Below are positions 9,100-16,489 of a DNA stretch of 35,052 bases, piece after piece (the stretch's first letter is position 1; every line of letters begins with the position of its first letter). The stretch is from positions 1 to 35,052 of the IMG/VR virus record IMGVR_UViG_3300031209_000273; one strand, 5' to 3'. The notes beneath the pieces are model-generated. The model saw only the letters and a list, made by a program, of their open reading frames with translations. It searched no databases and was not told where the DNA came from. The position numbers and the translations under genes are program-made. This DNA comes from a virus.

Positions 9100-9312
9100 G
9101 AATCCACTTGGAATCCACCTCGGCGAAAGCGCGAAATAAAGTCACAATATTACAGCGCCTTACGTTGGTTTACCCAACTCTCAGAGTGGATTTTACTATT
9201 TTTGTCAAGAATCCACCCAGCGGAAGCCAGGGAAGCCAGGGAATCCAGGGAAGCCACTTTGACCAGAAGCCAGGCATCGGAAGCCACTCCGTGGTGAAGG
9301 CATTGAATCCAC
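9100..9312. repeat. Cluster of ten short GAAKCCAS repeats
   Basis: The 8-base pattern GAA(T/G)CCA(C/G) starts at 9100, 9111, 9209, 9223, 9232, 9241, 9250, 9266, 9280 and 9305, all in the same direction. The four copies from 9223 to 9257 are spaced exactly 9 bases apart. An expanded micro-repeat is the simplest explanation. Binding sites (iteron-like) for a replication or regulatory protein are the alternative. The pattern is seen directly, and the role is unknown. Confidence 0.7.
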
Positions 9313-9374
9313 GTCCGTTTTCGGATTGACAGACCTGCCCCCCTTGACTCATACCTTGACCATCGACGTAGAGC

Positions 9375-9398
9375 GCCCGCAGGTATCCCCGCGCGGGC
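9375..9398 (+). terminator. Weak hairpin, possible terminator or leader structure
   Basis: GCCCGC (9375-9380) and GCGGGC (9393-9398) can pair around a 12-base loop and are followed by ATTTTCGTTT, a poor U-tract. It lies 93 bases before the first ParB-methyltransferase start, so it could act as an attenuator. The loop is long and the U-tract broken, so confidence is low. Confidence 0.25.
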
Positions 9399-9491
9399 AT
9401 TTTCGTTTCCCCCACATCGCGGACCCCGATCCTGTCGCTGGCCATGTTGCCCGCGCGCATCGGCACGTCCGCCTGCCCGAGAGAGCCACCC

Positions 9492-10751
9492 ATGGACCTG
9501 GTCTTTGCACCGAGCCAGATCGAGACCTGGCCGATCGACCGGCTGCGCCCCTACGTCCGCAACGCCAAGATCCACGGCACCGACCAGGTGGCCAAGATCG
9601 CTGCCAGCATGGCGAAGTTCGGCTGGACCGTGCCCTGCATGGTGGCCGACGATGGCGAGCTGATCGCGGGGCATGGCCGGGTGCTGGCGGCGGCGATGCT
9701 GGGGCTGAAGGACGTGCCGATAATCAGGCTCAGCCATCTCGACGAGGCGGAACGCCGCGCCTACCGCATCGCCGACAATAAATTAACCGAGCTGGGCGAA
9801 TGGGACGAGGCCATACTGCGCGACGAGATCGCGGGCTTGTTGGCAGAGGATTTCGACCTGTCGCTGCTCGGGATCACCGACGAGGATCTGGATGCTCTGC
9901 TGCGTGATCCGGATCAGGCGGAAGGCGGCGCAGTCGAGGGCGAAGATGACATTCCCGACCCTCCGGTCACGCCGGTGTCGGCGCTCGGAGACCTTTGGCA
10001 GCTTGGATCGCACCGGCTGATCTGCGGCGACAGCACGTCTGCCGACGTTGTCGGGCGGCTGCTGGGCGATGTGCGCCCGCTGTTGATGGTCACCGACCCG
10101 CCCTACGGCGTGGAGTATGACCCAAGCTGGCGCAACCAGGCGGGTGCGGCCAAGACCAAACGCACCGGCAAGGTGCTCAATGACGACCGTGCCGATTGGC
10201 GCGAGGCTTGGGCGCTGTTTCCCGGTGATGTCGCCTATGTCTGGCACGGCGCTCTGCACTCCTCGACCGTGGCCGAAAGCCTGGTGGCTGCCGGATTTGC
10301 TGTCCGGTCACAAATCATCTGGGCCAAGGACCGTCTCGTTCTCAGCCGGGGCGATTACCACTGGCAGCACGAACCCTGCTGGTATGCCGTCAAGAAAACC
10401 GGCAAAGGGCACTGGGCGGGCGACCGCAAGCAGACCACACTGTGGCAAATTTCAGGCAAGGACCAGGACGCCGCCACCGTGCACGGCACTCAGAAGCCGG
10501 TCGAATGCATGCGGCGTCCGATCCTGAACAACTCCAGCCCCGGCCAAGCCGTGTTTGAACCCTTCATGGGATCCGGCACGACGCTGATCGCGGCGGAAAC
10601 GACCGGGCGCGCCTGTTTCGGGATCGAGTTGAACCAGGTTTACGTCGATGTCGCAATCGAGCGCTGGCAGCAATTCACCGGGGCCAATGCTGTACTGGCA
10701 GACACCGGCGAGACCTTTGCCGACCTGAAGACGAAGAGGCTGGCGGCATGA
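9492..10751 (+). CDS. ParB-domain DNA methyltransferase, copy 1 (DPPY type)
   Basis: This protein joins an N-terminal ParB/sulfiredoxin-like domain (about residues 5-110, with the GELIAGHGR box at 55-63) to a DNA amino-methyltransferase. The catalytic DPPYG (202-206) precedes the AdoMet-binding FMGSGT (358-363), the order of beta-class enzymes. DPPY is typical of N6-adenine methylation. The frame is open back to 9444, but I use the ATG at 9492: it aligns with the start of the downstream paralogue and has GAGAG just upstream. That gives 419 residues. Such fused enzymes are common in phages and are thought to protect phage DNA from restriction or mark it for regulation. The stop overlaps the second copy (ATGA). 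Confidence 0.9.
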   Translation: MDLVFAPSQIETWPIDRLRPYVRNAKIHGTDQVAKIAASMAKFGWTVPCMVADDGELIAGHGRVLAAAMLGLKDVPIIRLSHLDEAERRAYRIADNKLTELGEWDEAILRDEIAGLLAEDFDLSLLGITDEDLDALLRDPDQAEGGAVEGEDDIPDPPVTPVSALGDLWQLGSHRLICGDSTSADVVGRLLGDVRPLLMVTDPPYGVEYDPSWRNQAGAAKTKRTGKVLNDDRADWREAWALFPGDVAYVWHGALHSSTVAESLVAAGFAVRSQIIWAKDRLVLSRGDYHWQHEPCWYAVKKTGKGHWAGDRKQTTLWQISGKDQDAATVHGTQKPVECMRRPILNNSSPGQAVFEPFMGSGTTLIAAETTGRACFGIELNQVYVDVAIERWQQFTGANAVLADTGETFADLKTKRLAA

Positions 10752-12121
10752 ATGTGCCATTGCTGCCGGGCCGGATCGAACACTGGCCACTCGCCCGTCT
10801 GAAGCCCTACGCCCGCAACGCCAAGACCCATGACGCCGATCAGGTCGCCAAGATCGCCGCCAGCATGGCAGAGTTCGGCTGGACCGTGCCGGTGCTGGTC
10901 GCGACCGATGGCGAGCTGATCGCAGGCCACGGTCGCGTCCTGGCGGCTGCCCAACTCGGCTTGACCGAAGCACCGGTTATCATTCTTGGCCACCTGACCG
11001 AGGCGCAGCGCCGGGCTTACCGGATCGCCGACAACAAACTGACCGAGCTTGGCGGCTGGGACGAAGCCCTGCTCCTGCAAGAATTGCAGGCCCTGCTGGC
11101 CGAGGATTTCGACCTCGGGCTGATCGGGATCCCCGAAGATGAACTGGACGCCCTGCTGGCAGACGCCGACGACCGTCCTGTGATTTCTGACGATGCCGCC
11201 GATGCCATTCCCGAACTGCCTACTGAGCCGATCACCCGCCCCGGCGACATCTGGGCGCTGGGCAAGCACCGGATGTGCTGCGGCGATGCCACCGATCCTG
11301 CTGCCGTGGCCAAGCTGATGCAGAATGAGACGGCGACGCTGATGTTCACCTCGCCGCCCTACGCCCAGCAGCGCGACTACGGTGCGGCCAAGGAGAAGGT
11401 CGGCGATTGGGATGCGCTGATGCAGGGCGTGTTTGCCGCGGCCCCGGTCTGCGCCGACGCGCAGGTCTTGGTCAACCTTGGCCTCATCCACCGCGACAGT
11501 GAATGGCAGCCCTATTGGGAAGGATGGGTGGAATGGATGCGCACCTCTGGCTGGCGGCGGTTTGGCTGGTATGTGTGGGATCAGGGCCCGGGTCTGCCGG
11601 GCGACTGGAACGGCCGCCTGGCCCCGTCGCACGAGTTCATTTTCCACTTCAACCGCAGCCCTCGCAAGCCGCACAAGACCGTCCCGTCCAAACACGCTGG
11701 CGAAACCCTCGGCGGCGGTGGGCTGCGCGGCGCCGACGGCACCGTCCACGCCAAGACCGGAACCGGCAACGCGATCCAGAGCCACCGCATCCCCGATAGC
11801 GTCTTCCGGATCATGCGCCACAAAGGCGGGCTCGGGGCGGCTGGATCGCACCCGGCAGTATTCCCGGTGGCACTGGTCGAGGCGGTGCTGACGGCGTTCA
11901 GCGATCCCGACGACCTGATCTACGAGCCGTTTTGCGGCTCTGGCACCCAGCTGGTCGCCGCGGAACGCGCTGGGCGGCGATGTTTCGCGATGGAACTGGA
12001 CCCAGTCTATTGCGACGTTGCCGTGCGGCGCTGGGAATTGGCGACGGGGCGGACAGCCAGTCGCGTCGCCTTGAAGGGAAAAGACCAGAAGCCTGCGCGC
12101 CGGGCGAGGAAGCGTGCATGA
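10748..12121 (+). CDS. ParB-domain DNA methyltransferase, copy 2 (SPPY type)
   Basis: This 457-residue protein is a paralogue of the preceding gene. The ParB-like N-terminal 120 residues are strongly similar by eye (RLKPYARNAKTHDADQVAKI against RLRPYVRNAKIHGTDQVAKI), but the methylase half is quite different. The catalytic box is SPPY (202-205) and the AdoMet motif FCGSGT (395-400). SPPY is more usual in N4-cytosine enzymes, so copies 1 and 2 may modify different bases. The C-terminus carries an additional basic tail (KGKDQKPARRARKRA). It overlaps both neighbours by 4 bases (ATGA), so the methyltransferase pair and the small membrane gene are one operon. Base specificity is inferred from the motif alone. 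Confidence 0.9.
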   Translation: MNVPLLPGRIEHWPLARLKPYARNAKTHDADQVAKIAASMAEFGWTVPVLVATDGELIAGHGRVLAAAQLGLTEAPVIILGHLTEAQRRAYRIADNKLTELGGWDEALLLQELQALLAEDFDLGLIGIPEDELDALLADADDRPVISDDAADAIPELPTEPITRPGDIWALGKHRMCCGDATDPAAVAKLMQNETATLMFTSPPYAQQRDYGAAKEKVGDWDALMQGVFAAAPVCADAQVLVNLGLIHRDSEWQPYWEGWVEWMRTSGWRRFGWYVWDQGPGLPGDWNGRLAPSHEFIFHFNRSPRKPHKTVPSKHAGETLGGGGLRGADGTVHAKTGTGNAIQSHRIPDSVFRIMRHKGGLGAAGSHPAVFPVALVEAVLTAFSDPDDLIYEPFCGSGTQLVAAERAGRRCFAMELDPVYCDVAVRRWELATGRTASRVALKGKDQKPARRARKRA

Positions 12122-12327
12122 CGCAGTCGCATCGCATGTCGCTGATCGAGGCCACCGCCAACGTCGCGGTGGGATATGCGCTGGCCGTCGCCACGCAAAT
12201 CATCGTTTTTCCATGGTTCGGCCTGCACCCAAGCCTCGGCGAGAACTTGGGACTAGGCGCCCTGTTCACCGCGATCTCGCTCCTGCGCAGCTATGCACTG
12301 CGCAGGCTATTTGAACGCTTGCGGTAA
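12118..12327 (+). CDS. Small two-helix membrane protein (DUF7220-like)
   Basis: The 69-residue protein starts at the ATG overlapping the stop of the upstream methyltransferase (ATGA). It has two predicted membrane helices, around residues 14-32 (NVAVGYALAVATQIIVFPWF) and 41-58, joined by a short GLHPSLGENLG loop, and ends in a basic tail (RSYALRRLFERLR). I recognise the pattern as a small family found in proteobacterial phages (DUF7220, from memory). No function is known to me. The coupling to DNA methyltransferases is notable but may only reflect phage gene order. It ends nine bases from the convergent DUF3489 gene. Confidence 0.75.
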   Translation: MTQSHRMSLIEATANVAVGYALAVATQIIVFPWFGLHPSLGENLGLGALFTAISLLRSYALRRLFERLR

Positions 12328-12336
12328 CACTCGGGA

Positions 12337-12906
12337 TCAGCCCGCGTCGAGTTTGTACACGGTGCCGCGCCCGTCGATCTTTTCCGACGTGACGGGCAGG
12401 CCCAGCTTCTTCTTGAGCCCGCCCGAAATCAGGCCACGCGCGCTATGGGCCTGCCATCCGGTCGCCTCGACGATCTCAGCGATTGATACACCCTCGGGCC
12501 GCTGAAGGAGCGCGATGATCTGCGCCTGCTTGGTGCCGGTGCGGATGGCGACGGGTTTCGGGGCTTCGGGCACCCCACTTTCGGCGGGCTCGGCATCCGT
12601 TTGCGGCTGCGCCTTGCGCGGCCCGGTGACAGCCTTGGCGACCACGGGCTCGATCCCGATGGCCTCGAGCCCAGCCTCTGTCGCGATCAGTGTGATGCCA
12701 TGGCCATCGCCGGTCTCGCGCCAGAGCGGCTCGCCCTTGCGGAGATCTGCATCGACCTCCTCGAGCCAGCCGTTGGTGATCATGCGGGTGACCGCCATCT
12801 TCGCGGCGGCGCCATGCAGCCCTTCGGGCAGCGGCATGGCCAGATTGCCGGGGCGGGTTGCAGCGCGGCTGAGGGTGATTGACTGGGTGTCGGTGAGTTT
12901 GGGCAT
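12337..12906 (-). CDS. DUF3489 domain protein
   Basis: The protein has 189 residues from the ATG at 12906, chosen because AGGAGA lies at good distance upstream. An open frame extends ten codons further but has no ribosome site. The N-terminal part (1-85) resembles a small winged-helix region (LTDTQSITLSRAA, LIATEAGLEAIGIEP). A linker rich in P, A and E follows, and then the C-terminal DUF3489 domain (about 120-189: GTKQAQIIALLQRPEGVSI, ATGWQAHSARGLISGGLKKK), which looks like a second helix-turn-helix. DUF3489 proteins are common in alphaproteobacteria and their phages and probably bind DNA, but their role is not established. It is the last gene of a three-gene leftward set upstream of the packaging genes. 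Confidence 0.8.
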   Translation of the reverse strand: MPKLTDTQSITLSRAATRPGNLAMPLPEGLHGAAAKMAVTRMITNGWLEEVDADLRKGEPLWRETGDGHGITLIATEAGLEAIGIEPVVAKAVTGPRKAQPQTDAEPAESGVPEAPKPVAIRTGTKQAQIIALLQRPEGVSIAEIVEATGWQAHSARGLISGGLKKKLGLPVTSEKIDGRGTVYKLDAG

Positions 12907-12999
12907 CGGGCGTCTCCTGTCTCGGGCCGCGATCATGGCGAGCCTTCCTACGACCCCAGCCGCGCGATGCGCGCGGCTGGAGCCCGAGGGCGCTGGTGG

Positions 13000-13305
13000 T
13001 CAGCGGGCGTGTTCGCCCTCGCATAAGGCGCTGTCGGTGATGCGCTTGAGCAGCCCGGCGTGGTGCTCGAGGGTGCCGACCATGGCCCAGCCGACCTCTT
13101 CGGGATGGCAGTTGAAATGGTCGTCGCTGAGCGTCTGCAGGCGGGCGAGCATCTCGTCGATCTCGGTCTTCTTGCCGATGAAGGCATTCAGGGCGGCTTC
13201 GCGGTTGCGCCGGGCCTTCTCGGCGCGCAGCTGGTGGCGGGGTGTGGTGGTCGGGTTGAGGCGTGTCATGGCATGGCTCTGTTGGGTGAGGTGGATCGTT
13301 TTCAT
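13000..13305 (-). CDS. Small hypothetical phage protein, 101 aa
   Basis: I do not recognise a family. The protein is basic and helical in its first half (RHQLRAEKARRNREAALNAF), and its second half reads as an amphipathic helix pair (EIDEMLARLQTLSDDHFNCH, EEVGWAMVGTLEHHAGLLKRITD) that might form a short coiled coil. No strong ribosome site precedes the ATG at 13305. A second ATG twelve codons in is an alternative start. Codon use and the position between two leftward phage genes support it as real. Confidence 0.6.
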   Translation of the reverse strand: MKTIHLTQQSHAMTRLNPTTTPRHQLRAEKARRNREAALNAFIGKKTEIDEMLARLQTLSDDHFNCHPEEVGWAMVGTLEHHAGLLKRITDSALCEGEHAR

Positions 13306-13385
13306 GTCATCACAATCGCTCTGCTGCGGCGATTGTCGTAGGCAATTCCAAGCAATATCAGTGCTTTCTGATTACACTGGGGACC

Positions 13386-13604
13386 TCAAATCAGCTGCAG
13401 GTCGGCCAGCACGGCGCTGGCAGCGGCCAGCTGCGTGGTCGGCAATTCGATCTTGATGTGCGAGATCACATCGGAGGCCTCGGCGGTGATCCCGTCCTCG
13501 CGCAGCGCGGCCTCGATGGCTGCGGCGACGGCGTTGGGGCGCGAGCGGTCGAACTGGTCAGGCAGCGCGTCGTGATCGATGCGGATTGTGGTGATGGCGG
13601 TCAT
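13386..13604 (-). CDS. Small hypothetical phage protein, 72 aa
   Basis: The 72-residue acidic protein starts at the ATG at 13604, preceded by a good ribosome site (GGAG, 8 bases away). The sequence suggests a small alpha/beta fold (TTIRIDHDALPDQF; AVAAAIEAALREDGI; SHIKIELPTTQLAAASAVLA). I recognise no family. It is the first gene of the three-gene leftward set, so its promoter should lie in the AT-rich gap shared with the divergent terminase operon. Confidence 0.6.
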   Translation of the reverse strand: MTAITTIRIDHDALPDQFDRSRPNAVAAAIEAALREDGITAEASDVISHIKIELPTTQLAAASAVLADLQLI

Positions 13605-13727
13605 GGTCTGGTCTCCGATCCGGGATGATTTGCTGATCCGAGACTCGCTCGATCGCGAAGTGTAATCAACTGAATAAGATCACAATTTCCATTTATTTCC
13701 AATATCTTGAGGTCACGTCCCATCGCC
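13605..13727. promoter_or_regulatory. Divergent AT-rich gap before the terminase: candidate late promoter and cos region
   Basis: The gap separates the leftward small genes from the rightward packaging operon. It contains the lowest-GC patch nearby (about 13661-13706), with two direct TTTCCA repeats at 13686 and 13696, ten bases (one helical turn) apart. In lambda-type phages, cos and the small-terminase binding sites lie just upstream of the small terminase gene, so this is where a cos site would be expected. Neither a promoter nor a cos nick site can be proven by reading. Confidence 0.4.
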
Positions 13728-14264
13728 ATGGAAGGTATGTCCGAACGTGAGTATTCCGCCCATTCCGGCCTGTCGCGCGGGGCGATCCAGAAGGCGCGCA
13801 AGGCTGGTCGGCTGGTCGTCTACAAGGACGGGTCGATCAACGCGGCAGCCTCCGATACGCGCCGGGCGGACATGACCGACCCGGATCAGCAGCGCCGCAG
13901 CACCGGCGGCGATACCGGGTTCTCGGGGCCAGCGGACAGTTCGTCCTACCTCAAAGCCCGTACGGCGCTGACGGTCTATCAGGCCCAGGAACGCCAGCTG
14001 GCGATCCAGAAGAAGAAGGGCGCGCTGGTCGACCGGGCGCGCGCCGAAGCGCTGGTGTTTCGCCTGGCGCGCCAGGAGCGCGATGTTTGGGTGACCTGGC
14101 CCAGCAGAGTGGCGGCGTTGATGGCGGCCGAAGTGGCGGCAGAGGTGGAAAAGCAATCCGGGCAGCCGGTGATCATCGAGGCCGCGATCCTGCAAAGGGT
14201 GCTGGAAACCCATGTCAGAGCGCAACTCGAAGCCCTCGCCGATCTCAGGGTCAGCCTCGGGTGA
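13728..14264 (+). CDS. Terminase small subunit (Nu1-like)
   Basis: The small terminase binds the phage DNA packaging site and guides the large subunit. The 178-residue protein has an N-terminal helix-turn-helix (EREYSAHSGLSRGAIQKARKAGRLVVYKDGSI, split here by eye into the two helices and wing), then a long helical region (about 70-170) with YLKARTALTVYQAQERQLAI and a KKGALVDRARAEALVF segment, typical of Nu1-type or 'elements of external origin' proteins. The frame is open from a TTG at 13707. ATG codons at 13728 and 13737 are both plausible. GAGGT at 13709 is somewhat far from either, so the exact start is unsure. Its end overlaps the large subunit by 53 bases. Confidence 0.8.
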   Translation: MEGMSEREYSAHSGLSRGAIQKARKAGRLVVYKDGSINAAASDTRRADMTDPDQQRRSTGGDTGFSGPADSSSYLKARTALTVYQAQERQLAIQKKKGALVDRARAEALVFRLARQERDVWVTWPSRVAALMAAEVAAEVEKQSGQPVIIEAAILQRVLETHVRAQLEALADLRVSLG

Positions 14265-16269
14265 CGTCGGCGATCTCACCGACGATCAGCTGACGGACGG
14301 GCTCGACCTCAGCTTTGACGGGGCCGAGGATGTCTTGCGGTCCTGGCGTCGCGGCGTGAGCCCTGATCCTGACCTGACGGTGTCGGAATGGGCGGATGCG
14401 CACCGCAAACTGTCCTCGCGGGCGTCGGCCGAACCGGGGCGGTATCGCACATCTCGCACGCCGTACCTGCGCGAGATCATGGATGCGCTGTCGCCGAGGC
14501 ACCCGGCGCAACGGATCAGCTTCATGAAGGCCGCACAGGTTGGCGCGACCGAGGCGGGCAACAACTGGATCGGGTTCGTAATCCACCACGCACCCGGGCC
14601 GATGCTGGCAGTATTGCCGACGGTGGAAATGGCCAAACGCACGTCGCGCGGGCGGCTGGACCCGCTGATTGCGGAAAGCCCCGCACTTCGGGAGCGGGTG
14701 AATCCGGCGCGGTCGCGGGATGCGGGCAACTCGATGCTGTCCAAGGAATTTCCGGGCGGCATTCTTGTGCTGACCGGGGCGAACAGTGCCACCGGCCTGC
14801 GGTCGATGCCCGCGCGCTATATCTTTCTGGACGAGGTTGACGCCTATCCAGCCTCTGCTGACGAGGAAGGCGATCCGGTCACACTGGCCGAGGCCCGGAC
14901 CACCACCTTCTCGCACCGGCGCAAGGTGTTCATGGTCTCGACGCCGACCATCCGGGGCATCAGCCGGATCGAGCGGGAATACGAGGCCAGCGATCAGCGC
15001 CGCTACTTCGTGCCCTGCCCGCATTGTGGCCATATGCAATGGCTGCAGTTTGAACGCCTGCGTTGGGATAAAGGACGGCCTGACACGGCGACCTATCATT
15101 GCGAGGGCTGCGAGAAGCCCATCGCCGAGCATCACAAGACGCAGATGCTGGCGGCAGGAGAGTGGCGGGCGACGGCGACCTCAGTTGATCCGCATTCCAT
15201 CGGCTTCCACATCTCGGCGCTCTATTCGCCCTTGGGCTGGAAAAGCTGGCAGCAGATCGCGCGCGACTGGCTCGCAGCCCAAGGCTCCGAGGAGATGCTG
15301 CGCGCCGCGCGCAACACTCTGTTTGGCGAGACATGGGTCGAAAGTGGAGATGCACCGGAATGGCAGCGGCTGGCAGAGCGGCGCGAGGCTTATGGCGGAG
15401 CGCAGATTCCGGAAGGCGGGTTGTTCCTGACTGCCGGTGTCGATGTGCAGAAGGACCGAATTGAGGTCGATGTCTGGGCCTGGGGCCGGGACAGGACAAG
15501 CTGGTTGGTCGATCACATCGTCATCGCGGGCGGTCCCGACGATCCACAGTGCTGGGACAAGCTGACCGCCCTCTTGGGGCGGACTTGGGCGTGTGCCAAT
15601 GGTGCTGTGATGATCATCGGCAAGCTGGCCATCGACACCGGGTACGAGGCCCCAGCTGTTTATGCATGGGCGCGGAAACAGGGGTTCGACCAGGTCTCGC
15701 CAATCAAGGGCCTGGAGGGCTTCAACCGCGCGACGCCGGTGTCGGGCCCGACCTTTGTCGATGCGACCATCGGCGGCAAACGTCTGCGCCGCGGTGCGCG
15801 ATTGTGGTCCGTGGCCACGGCGACGTTCAAGACCGAAACCTACCGCTTCCTGCGGCTTGAACGGCCCTCGGACGAGGACCGGGCGCTGGGCGTCTGTGAT
15901 GCCCCCGGCACCGTGCATCTGCCTGACTGGATCGACACCGAATGGCTGAAGCAGCTGGTGGCCGAACAACTGATCACTGTGCGCAACAAGCGCGGTTACA
16001 GCCACCCCGAATGGCAGAAAATGCGCGAGCGCAACGAGGCGCTGGACTGCCGCGTTTATGCCCGGGCGGCGGCGTGGATCATGGGCGCGGATCGCTGGGA
16101 TGATGCGACATGGCGGCGGCTTGAGGAACAGGCCGGGGTGGAAACGCGCCCGGCACCGCAACCTACCGCTCTTCCTGAACTGGCCGCGCCTGCTGCGCCG
16201 AAAGCCGGAACACCAACGACGCCACGGCGAAAACGCCGGGCTTACACACCGAACTTCATGAGGGATTGA
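14212..16269 (+). CDS. Terminase large subunit, lambda gpA family
   Basis: This is the ATP-driven packaging motor and nuclease. The 685-residue length and order match GpA-family terminases. The Walker A-like QVGATE falls at 109-114 in KAAQVGATEAGNNW, and the Walker B FLDE at 205-208. A zinc ribbon is formed by Cys269/Cys272 (CPHCGH) and Cys297/Cys300 (CEGCEK), and a C-terminal nuclease begins around Asp411 (TAGVDVQKD). The C-terminal tail is proline- and alanine-rich with a basic end (PRRKRRAYTPNF). The GpA family cuts at cos sites, so cohesive ends are likely. The 53-base overlap with the small subunit is larger than usual, but no better start codon is available. Confidence 0.95.
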   Translation: MSERNSKPSPISGSASGDVGDLTDDQLTDGLDLSFDGAEDVLRSWRRGVSPDPDLTVSEWADAHRKLSSRASAEPGRYRTSRTPYLREIMDALSPRHPAQRISFMKAAQVGATEAGNNWIGFVIHHAPGPMLAVLPTVEMAKRTSRGRLDPLIAESPALRERVNPARSRDAGNSMLSKEFPGGILVLTGANSATGLRSMPARYIFLDEVDAYPASADEEGDPVTLAEARTTTFSHRRKVFMVSTPTIRGISRIEREYEASDQRRYFVPCPHCGHMQWLQFERLRWDKGRPDTATYHCEGCEKPIAEHHKTQMLAAGEWRATATSVDPHSIGFHISALYSPLGWKSWQQIARDWLAAQGSEEMLRAARNTLFGETWVESGDAPEWQRLAERREAYGGAQIPEGGLFLTAGVDVQKDRIEVDVWAWGRDRTSWLVDHIVIAGGPDDPQCWDKLTALLGRTWACANGAVMIIGKLAIDTGYEAPAVYAWARKQGFDQVSPIKGLEGFNRATPVSGPTFVDATIGGKRLRRGARLWSVATATFKTETYRFLRLERPSDEDRALGVCDAPGTVHLPDWIDTEWLKQLVAEQLITVRNKRGYSHPEWQKMRERNEALDCRVYARAAAWIMGADRWDDATWRRLEEQAGVETRPAPQPTALPELAAPAAPKAGTPTTPRRKRRAYTPNFMRD

Positions 16270-16270
16270 G

Positions 16271-16486
16271 ATGGATCTGGAACGGATGCGCACCTTGCTG
16301 GCGGCACTGCAGGAAGCGCGCTACGCGGGCGTCCGCTCGGTCAGCTATGACGGCAAGACCATCAACTACGGCTCGGACACAGAACTGGCGAACGCGATCA
16401 GCGATCTGGAAGGCCGGATTGCCACGGCCGCTTCTGGTGCCCCGCGTCGTCGGCGCTGGGGCACTGTCGCCTCAAAGGGTCTGTGA
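16271..16486 (+). CDS. Head-tail joining protein gpW
   Basis: This 71-residue protein matches the gpW family, a small alpha-plus-beta protein that plugs the portal after packaging and lets the tail attach. The family signature is clear: an N-terminal helix (LERMRTLLAALQEARYAG), a short hairpin (VRSVSYDGKTINYGSD), and a second helix (ELANAISDLEGRIATA), with a basic C-terminus needed for DNA contact. It sits between the large terminase and the portal, exactly as in lambda (A, W, B), with two bases between stop and start. Confidence 0.9.
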   Translation: MDLERMRTLLAALQEARYAGVRSVSYDGKTINYGSDTELANAISDLEGRIATAASGAPRRRRWGTVASKGL

Positions 16487-16489
16487 CAG

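Larger units (their letters stand above)
8950..9491. other. Non-coding stretch with repeats between hsdR and the methyltransferase pair
   Basis: These 542 bases hold no gene I can support. A 127-residue open frame (8946-9329) has an unnatural composition and no ribosome site, so I do not call it. The first part contains C- and G-runs (around 9015-9060), then an AT-richer part (9130-9210), then a cluster of short repeats (9100-9312, separate entry). Near the right end are three TTGAC boxes (9326, 9344, 9356), of which TTGACA at 9326 is a perfect -35 element. However, no good -10 follows at the normal distance. A hairpin lies at 9375-9398. The stretch probably carries the promoter of the following operon. 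Confidence 0.5.

Noticed and set aside
8946-9329. A 127-codon open frame after hsdR with a collagen-like GSQGSQGIQG stretch
   Set aside because: The stretch is a by-product of the short DNA repeats, the rest of the translation is not protein-like, and there is no ribosome site.
10640-11851. A 403-codon open frame on the minus strand
   Set aside because: It is opposite the second ParB-methyltransferase and its composition is that of a GC shadow.
13369-13668. Perfect 10-base inverted pair TGATTACACT (13369-13378) and AGTGTAATCA (13659-13668)
   Set aside because: Several 10-base pairs at this distance are expected by chance in 35 kb, and the two copies point opposite ways relative to the leftward genes, so a shared operator is not supported.
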